From assembly GCA_951802425.1 (NCBI GenBank), contig OX637806.1, positions 1,736,001 through 1,800,000 on the forward strand: a DNA stretch of 64,000 bases, in the 5' to 3' direction. The DNA comes from Clavaria fumosa. Its lineage: Eukaryota > Basidiomycota > Agaricomycetes > Agaricales > Clavariaceae. Of the stretch, positions 42,210 to 54,576 are shown piece after piece (the stretch's first letter is position 1; each line of letters starts with the position of its first letter). The notes beneath the pieces are model-generated. The model was given only the letters and a program-made list of their open reading frames with translations, searched no databases and was not told where the DNA came from. A program made the translations under genes and the position numbers.

Positions 42210-42511
42210 CAAGAGCATTATATAATGAGAGGTTTGGACGACCTTCACAGATTGCAAGTGAACTCGAGTGCGGTGATGGGAGCGGATTGATCTGCACGAC
42301 ATTGAACATAATACTGTAGTATTGGTCTCTCGTCCTGCTAAGAGAATCACAGCATGTACCAAGTGCGGCTCTATATCAGTCATGAAAATATTTAATGTCC
42401 ATTGTCCATTGTTCTTTGCAGACCAATTATTGCTCTCAGAGGAAGATGCTAAATTAATGAAAGGGAAGAATCCATGCTGCCCAACCGGAAAAGTGAGCTT
42501 CGATGTCGGAA

Positions 42512-45500
42512 TCACTGGGGCTGAGAAGCGCGCATGAGAAGCATCCGATCAATCACGGCATTGATGATTGCTTTGCGTGTCGTCAAGTCTACACCAAACC
42601 GGTCCTCAAGTTTCCGCCGAATGTCCCTCTTCGTCACCGAACTTAGATCCACAGTTTGTAAGATTTGCTGTACGGCCAGTTCGAGATCTCGGTCGGGCGG
42701 CGCTCCCGCGGAGACATCCAAAATATCTGGACTACCAGTAGTTGGGATATTCATCTCCAGATAATCGTGTGTGGCAGGTCTCGAGGGCGTAGGATGATAC
42801 AAGGTCCCCACCTCAAATGCGGCACGGTGAGGAGAGACAGAAAGTGGCGTGTCACGGCCAGACAGATGGCCTGGAGGGTGGGCCATTCCTACGGGCGATT
42901 GAGTCCTGGGCTCATAATATGTCTCGCGGCCGTATATAGAACCCGCGCGAGATTCAGCGTAGTTATCAACCTTGTACTTCCCGGATGGAACCCAAGACCC
43001 AATGCTATGATTTGACTCTTTGTCCCAGAGCTCGTTTTCCTAAAAGAAGGGCATGAGTGATGCTCAGAGATCCATCGAGAACTCGCACATAGTCACTCCA
43101 GGATTTTAGCGGTATAGAGCGGGGGTCAAATTTGCCTTCATCCTGAGCCTGAAGTCAGAGAGCGATCACCGTAAGGAGCGAGGGACATACATGAACAATC
43201 ATTTTCTTCCCAGACTCTCCTAAAACTACACGAGTTTGGCCCCACGAGAAGTCGTCCATCCTCCAAAAGGAGTAGAGCGGGAGGAAGAATGAAAACGCAG
43301 GTATGGCAATGATATAGAAGATCATCCAGCCGATCATATCCCACTTGCGGCGTAAAATAAAGACCAAAGCTTGTAGCCCATAGATTGCCGCAATCATGAT
43401 CAGGGAAAGGGTTGGGATCGCTTTATGTTGACCAGCGACGAGATAAATCAGGTACACAATCTGATGTGGCATATGCGTCATCAATCAATCAATAAAAATA
43501 ATAGAAGATCAAACGCACATAAGCGACTGTGACAGGCTGGGTGAGGGTCGAAAGGAGGTCAAGCATGACAACGAATCGCATAGAGAAACAACAGAAACCG
43601 CATAGTTGTTCCAGAAACATTAGTTCTCCGAGGTTGTGAACAGTTGAATTAATCCACCGTCGACGTTGAGAAAGAAGGACCTTCCAATCATCTGGCGCTA
43701 CAGTATACGCGTGTGCGTCACGCACAAACTGCGTTTTAAATAGTGGGAAATGCTTGAGCAGTAAAGTTGTCAAATATCGGTCTTCGCCAAGGTGAAGCAG
43801 GTTTTTCATGTGCAACGTGTCGACACGATTTTCCGAGTAGTCGTGAATTATCTGAGTAGAGATGAGCAAAGGCTTTTGTGTATCAGGCGACCTGAGACGA
43901 TAGAGCGTGAAGCATCCTGGAAGACAGGTGACAGAACCGAAAAGGCTTTCAAATGCTTTCGCCATATGATGCGAGATGAAATATTCATAGACCTAAAATT
44001 TGGGCAGGATGAGGGAAGAATCGAAGCACACAGATTGAGGTCACACCTGCATCATTGTGATAATGGATTGCTTAGCATTTGCAAGCTCTGTTTCGCCACA
44101 GACCCCAAGAAGTTTCTTGTCATGTATCATGCTTCACAATATCAATACGCATGTACCACAGCGGCTGTACAGCTCACTTACGCGGAGATGAGCCGATTGA
44201 CCGACAGCGGGTGTACTGTCGTATCAGCGTCCACCATGAACAGATACTCGTAAAACGTAGGATTGACGCCGATGACATTCTTGATCTGGTGATACATCTC
44301 CAATTCCAAAGGATTCATAGCGGAGTTGAAGTGGACCTGGCGATAACCAGTGACCATGGGAACAAAGTATAGTTAGATTCCAGACGAACCTTGTTCAAGA
44401 AGTGCATGAGGACCATCTGTGAATCTCGCTTGCCCCGATTGCCCGGCCGAGACCGTTCCGTAGGCTTCCCGACTTTGACAATTACAAGATACGGAACAAC
44501 ATGACCGGAGCATTCGTACAACCCGGAGTAGACTTTGCCCATGTTATGTTGTTTTGCTCCTTCCCCAAGCGATACGAAGCTCAGTGGCTCGGGGTCCAAG
44601 TTCGGATCAGCACCCAGAATGTCCAGCACGATACGAGGAGTTGGTCGGTCATTCCCGGAGCCGACAATCATACCATCACATATCACAAGAATCAGCTTGC
44701 GCTTGTCGTCATACTTCAGTTGCGCCAGCGAGTCGATCGTCTTCCTCAACGAAGCATCACCTTCCGTATAACAGGGTACTTGACAAATGACAAATTTGTC
44801 GTGATCTTCAGGGGCTCGAGCAGCACCAATATTGATCGAGGCTAAGAATTTGAAGCCGATGACACTGACCATGATTATCGAAAGTATCAATAGGATGTAT
44901 GTCGCAAACAAGCATTGAGGGGATTGCCGATTGTCCACTTTCCCAATTGTGAAGAGATTGCGCAGGCACACCTTTTGCCACGCTAGAACTTGAGGGTCGA
45001 TGTTGAGACTGTCGAGTTGTTTAGTGACATCGTGACCCGCATTAAATTTGAACACATCCAGGACGTTTCCATCCATGAAATGAACATCAGCTGGGGGTGC
45101 CTGTTGGCCTTCAGGCGCGCGAACGGCCGGTCCATTATTGATATACGAGGTAAGATCGTAGACGAGGCCGTTGTAAACCGCAACAGACTTTCCAGCACTG
45201 GCCATGTTTCTGAGCTCCTTTGGGGTGTACCCAATGAAACCGCGACGATTGTTCCAGCGCATTTGGGTCATGCTTTCAAAATACCAATCCGGTCGTGGAT
45301 CATCAGTAAAGACACGGAAATCGTGGTATTGAGCGTTTGTATCTGTGACGTTGCTTGAATCTAGCACCACGTAGGGGCTTATAGATCCAGTAACGCCATT
45401 GCAAAGGGCGCTGACCTAACCAGACAAGGCGTAAATAAGGCGTCATTTATAACCGCACCCTTGGCGTACCTGGACAGGAAAGATGTTGTCCGCGGATACA

Positions 45501-48500
45501 CCACCATACTTCAATATGGCTTTCGTAGGGACGACGCCAACAATCCTGGCATGGGTTGCTGCGATCTGCCCCAAGTCAAAGACCTCGCCGCGAATCGAAG
45601 TATATACGTTGTTGGGGTTCCTACTAGGGGAATGACTTGCTAGCTCGCTCCTGCTGAAGACGTGCTCTGTTGGACAGATGACGACCCCTAGGACGGCGAT
45701 GACGAAGACGGCGCATGCGCATATGAACCAGATGATCATATTCAATGCGAGCTTCTCCCTCCAGGCTTGCCTCACGTCCATTCGTTTCATTCGCCCCAGC
45801 CACTTCAAGAAAGGAGTCGGAATCCACCATGTAAGAGCCCAGCAGAGGGCAACCCAACGTCGACGGGCGGAACTCTCTCTGAGCACCTCGCTAGTTTCCC
45901 CTTCTAAAATTTCACCAGGAAGAGCCTCCTTGTCCATAACCCGGGACTTATCGTGGGTTTGAAACATATTCCTGGATGGTGCATACGATTCTGTTCCAAA
46001 ATTGGATGTGGACTCGTCGTGCTGGCTAGTGAAGCGAGTCCGACCATCATAGTCGTCGCTCCTAACGGACTTGTGTTCATCGTAATCACCGTCATATAAA
46101 TCCGCACGATGAAAGGGTGAGGCGTTCGCAACGAGGGGAAGAGCTTGACTTGATTCCAGGAAGGCATCACTATCAGCTGCAGGGTATAGGGATTTATCTG
46201 CTTCTCCAGTCAAGATGGGGTAGGGCCCATAAGGATCGCCTACACCCTGAGAGGCGAGTCGGATTTCTGCTTCAGCGTCCCGGATCCGATTGCGCTTCTG
46301 CTCGTCAGGGTCATCGGTGCGCAGGTGGTTTTCAAGTTGATGGAAGGTTGTGTGCGAGAGATAAACCTTGCGGGTTGTTCACTATTATGCGGGGTGTAGA
46401 CCAGAGAAAACTCACTTTGTGCTGCCCCTGAACGATGTCTATCTCGCTCAGACTCATCGAAGATCGCACTTGCTCAAGCCGGTCTCGAAGGGTAGCGGTG
46501 GCGATGCCTAGGCTACGGAGGGTTTCCCCGTATCGAGCCTCGAACTCGCTGAATGTCATCCCGACTTCGAAGAGGACGAGGCATCTTCGCGAAATTTCGG
46601 TGAGACCATGACTCTTCACTTGCCCTTTGACACTCCTGCCCTCAAGCTGATTGGGTAGCTGCGAATCATTGGGGTTCATGCAGAATATAAACCAGCATTG
46701 AGTCTCGTCCAGAGTCTCAAATAGGGTGTCAAGCGCCGATCTAAACTCTCCAGCAACACAAGGAATACCAGCAGTTGACGCAGCAAATGCAGGACCGTCA
46801 TCTTCGCCACGATCCTTCTCTTCAACGTCCCCTTCTTTCAATGTTGGCATCCGTCTGACCGTGCCTTTTCTTCTTGTAGATGGCGCACGCATAGGCTTCA
46901 CAGGCTGCTGCGCAGCAACAATAGTTTCTTCATTCCTTGGATGAGCTTGCGTCGCAATTGCTCGGGCCGAGAACAGGCCTTTAACGAAAGGATTGATTGA
47001 GCCGCTGCCATCAGATCCACTTTCGGTCCCGCGCAACAGCGAGACAAAATCTGGATTGAGGGCATCGAGGTTTCTCTCCAAGAAGCCTTCGGCAGAATAG
47101 GTTACGGGTCCATTGTAGTGATTCACAGTGAAAGTAGGCAGTCCAGACCGGTCCATGGCGCCAGGTTTGAAGGAGGAGTGATTGGCCCAGCGCTTTGCAA
47201 AAGCCTCGATCATAGTGTGGTTGGACTTCTTTGGAACTCTCCTCGCTTGGTCATCCATTATGTGGATCAGTCCGCCGGGCTTGTTTTGCAGAAGACGAAT
47301 ACATTCTGAGTTGTCAAAGTAGGGTATCTGCGGAACACATGATAAGATTCCCTCGTCCGTGTATTCGGCGACATGGATGTCAAATATTCTTCTTTGTATG
47401 AAGCCGTGGAGGCGTTCATTAGCAAAATTGACACAGAATTGATCAAGGGAGTTGGATCTGCTGGAAGCGTTTTGTGGTCCAGGAAAGTCCAATAGTCCGA
47501 TAAATGTTGCAAAATCATCCCGACAAAGCCGTTGATTTATGTGTTCATTCAACCAAGCAAAGAGCAAGGAATATAATGTCTTTGCAAGATCATCGCGGTT
47601 GTCAGAAGCACCGTCAGGATCGAGAAAAACAGTGCAAAGTTCTTTCTTGACCAGCTTAGTCTTGAATGAAAGAACGGCCTCCAATGCGCTAGGATCTTCG
47701 ATACCGAGGAACTCTGCAACCACCGATAACAGATCGACATTGCGCACGACAGCTGCATCTTCATTACGGTGGCGATCGACAGTGAACTCCAGATTGCCGA
47801 GATGGAGAATTCCTGCAACGAGTTGACATGTCTGGGCAACATGCCTCTTCGAAAATCCGATGGTCTTTAAGGCTACTTTGAGCTGATCGAGACGCTGTGC
47901 ATCGTCGTGGCGCCCTGTGATAGTTCGAACTCCATTCGAAATGCGTTGACCCAGATACCGATAAGTCGTTTTGTCTTGAAGGTGCAAGTGCTGCTTCTCT
48001 TCTGCCGTCGACCCGGCTACTAAATAGTAGAAGATGTGGAAGTTACGTTCGCCGATTGGGGCACCCGCGACTCGATTCCGCTCAAGGTAGTAATCGAGCG
48101 TCTTGATGCCACACAGCCGACCTCGTTCTGCAAATTGCAGCTCAGTGTATCTGCCAAACCGAGAAGCGTTGGGATTGAAGATGGTGCAAGCGTTCCCAAA
48201 TGTTTCCAGCACGAAGTCGCAAGCAGGTATTTGCATTCCAAGCTTGGATCCCTTCTTGCCAGGATTCGACACCGACAACTCTAATAGGGCTTTGATACTG
48301 AGCCTTCGATTCTCTGACTTGCCGCTGCCAGTTTCGCCACTGGCAAAGCGTCAAAGATTGAAATACAACAAAAAATTATATTGCACACCTGAAGAGCAAG
48401 CATTGGTCTTGGTTCGTCCTTCTCATATGATAATACGCATTATTTGCCAGCTGGAAGATGTGTGGAGGAAGCTTGTCATTGGTTTCTTTCGTGAGGCGGT

Positions 48501-48726
48501 ACTCCGCCGCGTACTTCTGAAGGATAGTATCGGTGCCACTAGGCACACGCTTGTGAGGATTGACGGAAACGAGGCCGCAGAAGCCGATGTTGGTGTAGAT
48601 GGCGTCGGACATAAAACGTTCTCGGAGCGTAGAGACAATGATATCGTCTGAAATTGCCGACAGGTTTGTGAGATCCGTGACATTTTCTGGCCGTTGGTGG
48701 AAGCTGGCTCGATTGCTTCCCTCCAT
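42512..48726 (-). CDS. Class V chitin synthase with myosin motor-like head
   Basis: Makes cell-wall chitin at growing tips. Ten exons: 48726-48389, 48339-46416, 46366-45470, 45415-44390, 44336-44182, 44131-44047, 43992-43519, 43460-43191, 43142-43089, 43039-42512. In order: a myosin-like domain starting [18 protein letters not shown] with P-loop [10 protein letters not shown]; a basic linker; two membrane helices; a cytochrome b5-like fold ([20 protein letters not shown], then [12 protein letters not shown]); the catalytic domain with [35 protein letters not shown] and the QRRRW signature; C-terminal helices; and a DEK_C-like tail ([15 protein letters not shown], ending [10 protein letters not shown]). 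No frame damage. The start is the Met before [12 protein letters not shown]; an upstream in-frame Met at 48987 reads unlike the family. Its stop is 302 bp from that of the channel gene. Confidence 0.95.
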
Positions 48727-49076
48727 GACGGATCTGGTGCAGACAGAGTATGCGCAATGCGACGCTACACGTAAAAAGTTTTGTGAGCCACGAGATGGAG
48801 GGTTCAAAGCCGACCGACGAAGCAACACGAGTTGACGGATGGAAACCTGTGCCAGACACTGCCAACAACCGCTTACAAAAGCACCGCTTCCCACGACCAA
48901 GTTCAAACGGTACAACGGCGCTTCGGCGTGGTTTTGGCTCAGTCTCGAAAACAAGTGCTGGACGTTCGCTGGATGTTCGCTGGACATACAATATACGAGT
49001 TCTCAAATTCGTATTACCAGAGACAGACGACTTCCTAACTACATGCATCAAAACGCGCCATAACCCACACGCCCAT

Positions 49077-51648
49077 TTACTGCTTTCCGGCGACAGTTTT
49101 CTTGATAGCATCCACGACACTTGGGTCAGCGAGCGTACTGAGGTCACCAAGCTGATCCCCTTCACCCGCAACAATCTTGCGCGTAATTCTCCGCATGATC
49201 TGCAAAGAAGTTCAATCCCCATGGTGTCATTTCGCAAAGGGAGATAGGGCAACTAGCCTTGCCAGACCGGGTCTTTGGCAGGTCCCCAACAATGTAAATC
49301 TTCTTTGGAGATGCAAACGGTCCAATAACTTTACGGACTTGAAGGCAGAGCTCTTTGCTGAGGTCAGCTTCGTTGTCGTACTTGAATTCCCTGTTGTAAG
49401 ATGAATAGACGATAGTCGTCATGGAAGGCTGGTACACTCACGGCTTCAATGTGACGAATGCGTGGACCGCTTGGCCAGTCAACTCATCAGCTGATCCAAT
49501 GACTTTGGGTATGGTGAGAATGGACGGCTAGAAGGGAATGTGACATTGTAGAACCCACCAGCCGTCTCGGCAACTCCTTTGTGCAAAATAAGAGCTGACT
49601 CAACTTCCGCCGTTGATAACCGGTGACCAGCGACATTGATTACGTCTACTCGTAAAATCGTGAGTAGTTGAAGGTGAGCTCCTCCTGTATCACGCACCGT
49701 CGACGCGCCCCTTGATCCAGATGTACCCGTGCTCATCGCGGGCAGCACCATCTCCTGTGTAGAACTTGCCCGGGTAGGGCTACACCGGAGAATCAGCCAA
49801 GCGTCTAATATGCATGCTTCATTACTATTACCTTCATATATACATCGAGGTACCGGGCATGATCTTTCCAAACAGTCCTAGCAATCGAAGGCCATGGTGT
49901 CCCCAAAGCGAGCACACCCTCAACATTGTTGCCTTCAAGTTCCTACAGGAAACACAATGGAATTGTCAGTTTGCAAGACTGACCTGCAATCGCGGCTTAC
50001 CTTGCCGGTTATCGGATCCAAGATAACAGGCTGATGACCGAAGAATGGGACAGTAGCAGATCCAGGCTTAGTTTCTATGGCGCCCGGGAATGGCGTGATC
50101 ACGATAGACCCCGTCTCGGTCTGCCTGAAGGACATGAATAGTCAACAAAATCTGCACGAATCGGATAGGGAGAGGTCTAAGCATACCACCAAGTATCCAC
50201 AATAGCGCATTCCTTTTTTCCAGCATGTTCATTGTACCAATTCCATGCTTCCGGATTGATGGGTTCACCGACACTTCCCAAGATTCTGAGGCTGCTCAGG
50301 TCGTGACCTTCGACGTGGTGTGAACCACAACGACGGAGGAGTCGGATAGCCGTTGGAGCAGAATAGAATTGAGTAATCCCATGCTTCTCGACGGTCTGCC
50401 AGTAGCGAGAAGGGGTCGGATACACGGGAGTCGATTCAAATACAGTGGTTGTGACGCCATTGCAAAGAGGCCCGTAGATGATGTAGCTTGCGGAACAATA
50501 TCAGCGCGGTCCGAATACAACGATGCGAGGAGTTAGCATACGTGTGACCCGTGATCCAACCAATGTCCGCCATACAGCCAAAAACGTCATCCGGATGCAC
50601 ATCGAACACGTACTTGACCGTTAGCGCGGCACACAGCAGATAACCAGCAGTCGTATGCACAACCCCTTTGGGCTTGCCGGTAGATCCGGAAGTCTGAAAT
50701 GATTCATAAGCGAGTAGAGTCGGGAAAGGAGTTAGGCAAACTAACGTAGAGTATGAAAAGTGGATCCTCCGACGACATCGTCTCAGGGGGGCAGTAATTA
50801 GGAACTTTGGCGGTCTCTTCGTGCCACCATAAATCTCTGCCGGCGGTCCAGGGCACCGGCTTGCCAGTGCGTTTCAAGACAAGGACGTGCTTCACATTGG
50901 GACACTCCTTGATGGCAGCATCCACAATCATTTTCGTTGCAATGGTTTTGCCGCCCCGTCGACCTTCATCGGAGGTTATGACCACACGTGATTCACAATC
51001 ATTTATCCGATCGCGGAGGGACTCCGCTGAAAATCCTGCGAAGACAACGGAGTGGATCGCCCCAATACGCGCGCAGGCCAGGAATGCGGCAACCGACTGC
51101 CAGGTCATGGGTAGATAGACCGAAACTGTGTCTCCCTTCTTGATTCCTAGATTCTTCAGGGTGTTTGCAATGCTGCACACCTCGCGAAGCAACTCAGCGT
51201 AGGTGATCTTTTGATCTTCGCCAGGCTCATCGGCCTCGTAAATGATAGCAACCTGAACAGTGGTCGTGAGTGCGAACCACAATACTCAGAAGATGACAAC
51301 AGACCTTGTCCGGATTATTGAAAGCCCATCGGTCGACGCAGTTGTAGGAGGCGTTGAGCGCGCCTTCAGGGAACCACACGACGTCACCAGTCTTGAAGCC
51401 ACCAGCTCTCACAGTTTGAAAAGGACGATCCCAGTACAACATTTCACGAGCTTTCTAAAGCGAAGTTATACGAGAGAATTCAACCAAGTATAGAAACAAA
51501 GCCTTACATTAGCCCACCATCCGTCAGATCCGGGGCCAACGGTCTCAGCATGTGCCGCTTTGTACGCATGGATGTTGGGTCCGACGTGAGGTTTCTTGTG
51601 ACCATTGCCTACGCGAGGCGCAATCGGGTGGATAGGTGAGGCAGCCAT
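49077..51648 (-). CDS. ACS1: Acetyl-CoA synthetase
   Basis: Converts acetate, ATP and CoA to acetyl-CoA in cytosol and nucleus. Twelve exons: 51648-51508, 51454-51305, 51252-50746, 50693-50542, 50486-50186, 50125-50001, 49942-49832, 49779-49698, 49645-49559, 49502-49442, 49390-49258, 49199-49077. Signatures: [35 protein letters not shown] (ATP loop), [75 protein letters not shown] and the acetylation motif PKTRSGKIMRR with the catalytic Lys. The motif PKTRSGK/IMRR is split by an intron that starts with GC (AAG|GCTAGT), not GT; reading through gives a false tail. Length matches the family. It lies downstream of an ERT1-type regulator on the same strand. Confidence 0.96.
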
Positions 51649-52582
51649 GTTTTCGTAAATGTCAAGGGGAAGGGAGACGAAGACTTGCCGTGATGTTGCC
51701 CATCTTATATGTCCCAGCTTGCTATTTCAGACGCCTATGCGTGGCCCCCCCACCCCTGTGACAACCTGTGACACGCGAAACCCTGAAATCAATGGGCGCT
51801 AGAGAGAGCCCTTGAGCCGAGAAACGTTGAACCCCAAAGCAGCGACAGCACTTTAGCTACATAGCCGTTGCGAATACACGGATCGGTGCTCCGTGTTGCG
51901 CATGTGGAATCTGGCACGTAAATTTTTCTGCCATAGCGATCATGATCCCTATTTCAAGGGCGTTCCTTGGCCTTGACGTGCATCAAATTCAATTGTTGAA
52001 CGTAAAAACAACATCCATGTCCCGCATCAACATCCGTCCAAGTTCGAGGATGCTGTAATCGCCATAGGAACGTAAAAAAAATAGTGGTGGTGCGGAAACC
52101 GCGCGTCCGTCGTTTAACCTAAGATCCCTCTGCTCAGCCCAGAGTCAGATTTTATGGAACCGAAAGTCGTGTCGACGTTGTGATGATGGGGAATTTGAAT
52201 CTGATCATGATGTGGGGCCTGCTTATGCGGGGCCCTAGGCTGATATGAAGTTTCACACAAAGCCATCAGAATCGCGGCGACACCCTCGCACCGAAAATCC
52301 CTAAATTGTGCAATGTATTCCGGACCGCAACAAAGCGAATTTGAGTTTCACAGGGTCATCGGAAACTGTTCAGGTTGCAGTACAAGTCCGTCCATGGAGT
52401 AGTAAAATTCCCCATATGTCCAGTCCACTACAGCTCCGCACGATGCAACACAGTTCAAATAATCTTCTGAGACTGTTGTGTAAAACTAGCAATGAACGTG
52501 TGACAGTTCTGAACTTGCCCTTACAGTACGGAAAGTTCGCCATTTGCTCTCTCCTTCGCGTTACTGTATCCGCCTCTAGGTT
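51649..52582. promoter_or_regulatory. Upstream region of the acetyl-CoA synthetase gene
   Basis: 934 bp between the regulator's stop and the synthetase start, with no credible ORF. The distance leaves room for carbon-source control, but I could not assign individual binding sites. Contains a C-run (about 51747-51757) and A-run words. Confidence 0.4.
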
Positions 52583-54473
52583 TTAATATTTGATGAAGTT
52601 CCCAACGATCATGCTTGGTATTCCCCATTTGTCTCTGCGGATTGTGAAGCAGAAAGAGCAGTCAATGAACCCCTCTTCTAAAACGCCCTCGTGCTTTTTG
52701 CCACCCTTTGTAGTGCCTCCACGCGAACTAGCGGGCACTACGGCACTCGTGCCACCGGGCTGCAGCACGGGCTTGTATCGTAAGGAACAGGACGTAATGA
52801 CGGCTTTTTGCGTCGAGTCGAACGCGACATGGCCATACTTCTGTGAAAGAAGGGGATGTGTCCCTAGCCGTTAGTAGCTATCTTTAATAGACATGCGCAG
52901 GAGAAGCGAGGTTGTCGACAAAGGGGACACACCTCCCAGTAATTCACGGCCGACTCCTCCGCCATGAGCTCGTAAATACATGAGCGCCCCTGGAAGTAGG
53001 CCGCAAATAAGGTTGTTGCACCCAACTTGAGAGAAAAGGCATACGTCGCGCAGCATGAAGGCGTCCACGCCCACGAGCTCTGTAAATTCCCGGTTTCCTT
53101 TGTATATTTCCCCTGTCCGTCGCCACAGGCACGCGGGAATACCCATGGCTGAGAACACTCGATCATAGTCCAGTAGAAGGCGCTCAAATTCTTCCTCGAT
53201 AAAGACCAGATCCTGGGAAAGAACGATCAGTTCTTAGGAGCGTGGGCTACCTTAACATGAATGTACAGACAAGGTCCGAAAGAGATTGAGCGACCGCCTA
53301 GCAGAACTGTGAGAGAGCAAATATAGTCGAGTATCGACAAGTATTCACCCGGAATTTGGGTCGCAGAACGGAAAGTGGTTGCATGATTTGTTGCTTAGAT
53401 GCCTGGGACACGCTGAGACAAATTCCGTCAATGACGACGAACGAGTCAAGAAATCCAAGCGGTACTTTCGAGCCATCCACCTCGACAACCTTGAATACCC
53501 CTTAACATAATTGTATGGCTTGAGCAGGCCCGCTTCGTATTTACTGGAGATTACCAGCCTGAGCCGTTCATCCCTCGTACCGGACGCTTGGTCAGCCGCG
53601 GTGAGAAGAAAGCGCTCCGTTTTCGTCGCCGCAGGAAGAATGATAGGCACAGGCTCTTCCGGCTTAAGCAAGGGGACCGCTTCTTCTTTTGCAGTAGTGC
53701 TAGGAGCCGAGGCGGAAAACGAAGCAGAAGGCAGAAGCGGCGGAGCGACGGTCGCTGGCGGTGTAAAGAAAGTCCGCTCATCGAGGGTTTCCAAGAAGTC
53801 ACTGGAGGGCAAAGAGATTATTGAGATAGTAGATGAAACATATGGATTGCGAGGATGTACGTCAACACCGAGAACTCGCTTCCAAAGGTCTCTGGGTGAT
53901 ATGTAGCATTCCCTTGAGCTACGACCATAGGCCATGCGGAATTTGAGGAGTGTATGGATTTGGTCTGCGCAGCTGGATGCAGGGTCGCGTTAGAAGTTTG
54001 AGGACATCAATTAGTACGGAATGGCAAGGCATCACCAGAGTGGTCCTTTACAATGTGGGGATTGGATGCCGCTGTAGACACCACCTGCTTATGCGAGACT
54101 TTGGACTTCCGTTCGTCGTGGCAGAGATGGCCGATTTCCCTCTTTATGCTGTGTTGTTCGTTCGTTGGGGTGGGTAGACGCAGAAAAGCGGAGCTTGGAC
54201 TCCTGAAAGTACATAAAAGCGTAGTGCTCACCAACGCTGACAGGGCCGTCCCTCGTCGCACGTCATATGGCTGCGACGACAGTACAGACACGCATGGTTG
54301 ACCTTTCTGCGCTTGGGCCTTTTTTTCTTGTCCGGGTCGCCCGAATCCTCTGCGGTAGTCGATGTGCGACTTGGACTTGAGAGTGAAGCAGAGGCCAAAG
54401 CGACTACGTTCAAAGAATGCGAATTGCCAGAATCATTCGGCGCTGGAGCTATTGAAAATGTCGAGGCTGACAT
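52583..54473 (-). CDS. ERT1: Zn2Cys6 regulator of gluconeogenesis, ERT1/AcuK type
   Basis: Nuclear activator of gluconeogenic and non-fermentable-carbon genes in this family. Eight exons: 54473-54232, 54148-54036, 53964-53466, 53412-53349, 53297-53271, 53212-53046, 52989-52933, 52840-52583. The binuclear zinc cluster reads HACLYCRRSHMTCDEGRPCQ, then RCIKREIGHLCHDERKSK, with six Cys in the family spacing. A PAS-like C-terminal region follows: FERLLLDYDRVFSAMGIPAC, GRSCIYELMAEESAVNYWE and FCFTIRRDKWGIPSMIVGNF. Exon 5 is a 27-nt micro-exon (AVAQSLSDL) whose presence is forced by both flanks. The exon 2 to 3 junction is the least certain. The gene is 103 bp from the zinc transporter's stop and directly upstream of acetyl-CoA synthetase. 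Confidence 0.9.
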
Positions 54474-54576
54474 GATGTTGAATGTCGGACGGTGACCCGT
54501 AGACGGTGAATAGTTCGCTCGTGATTACATCACCGTCCCTAAGTTTACCGGGACGAAGGTAGTATTTAACACCTCC

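Noticed and set aside
48726..48987. Longer N terminus for the chitin synthase
   Set aside because: The upstream residues have no resemblance to the class V head, whereas the Met at 48726 lies just before the conserved [11 protein letters not shown] block.
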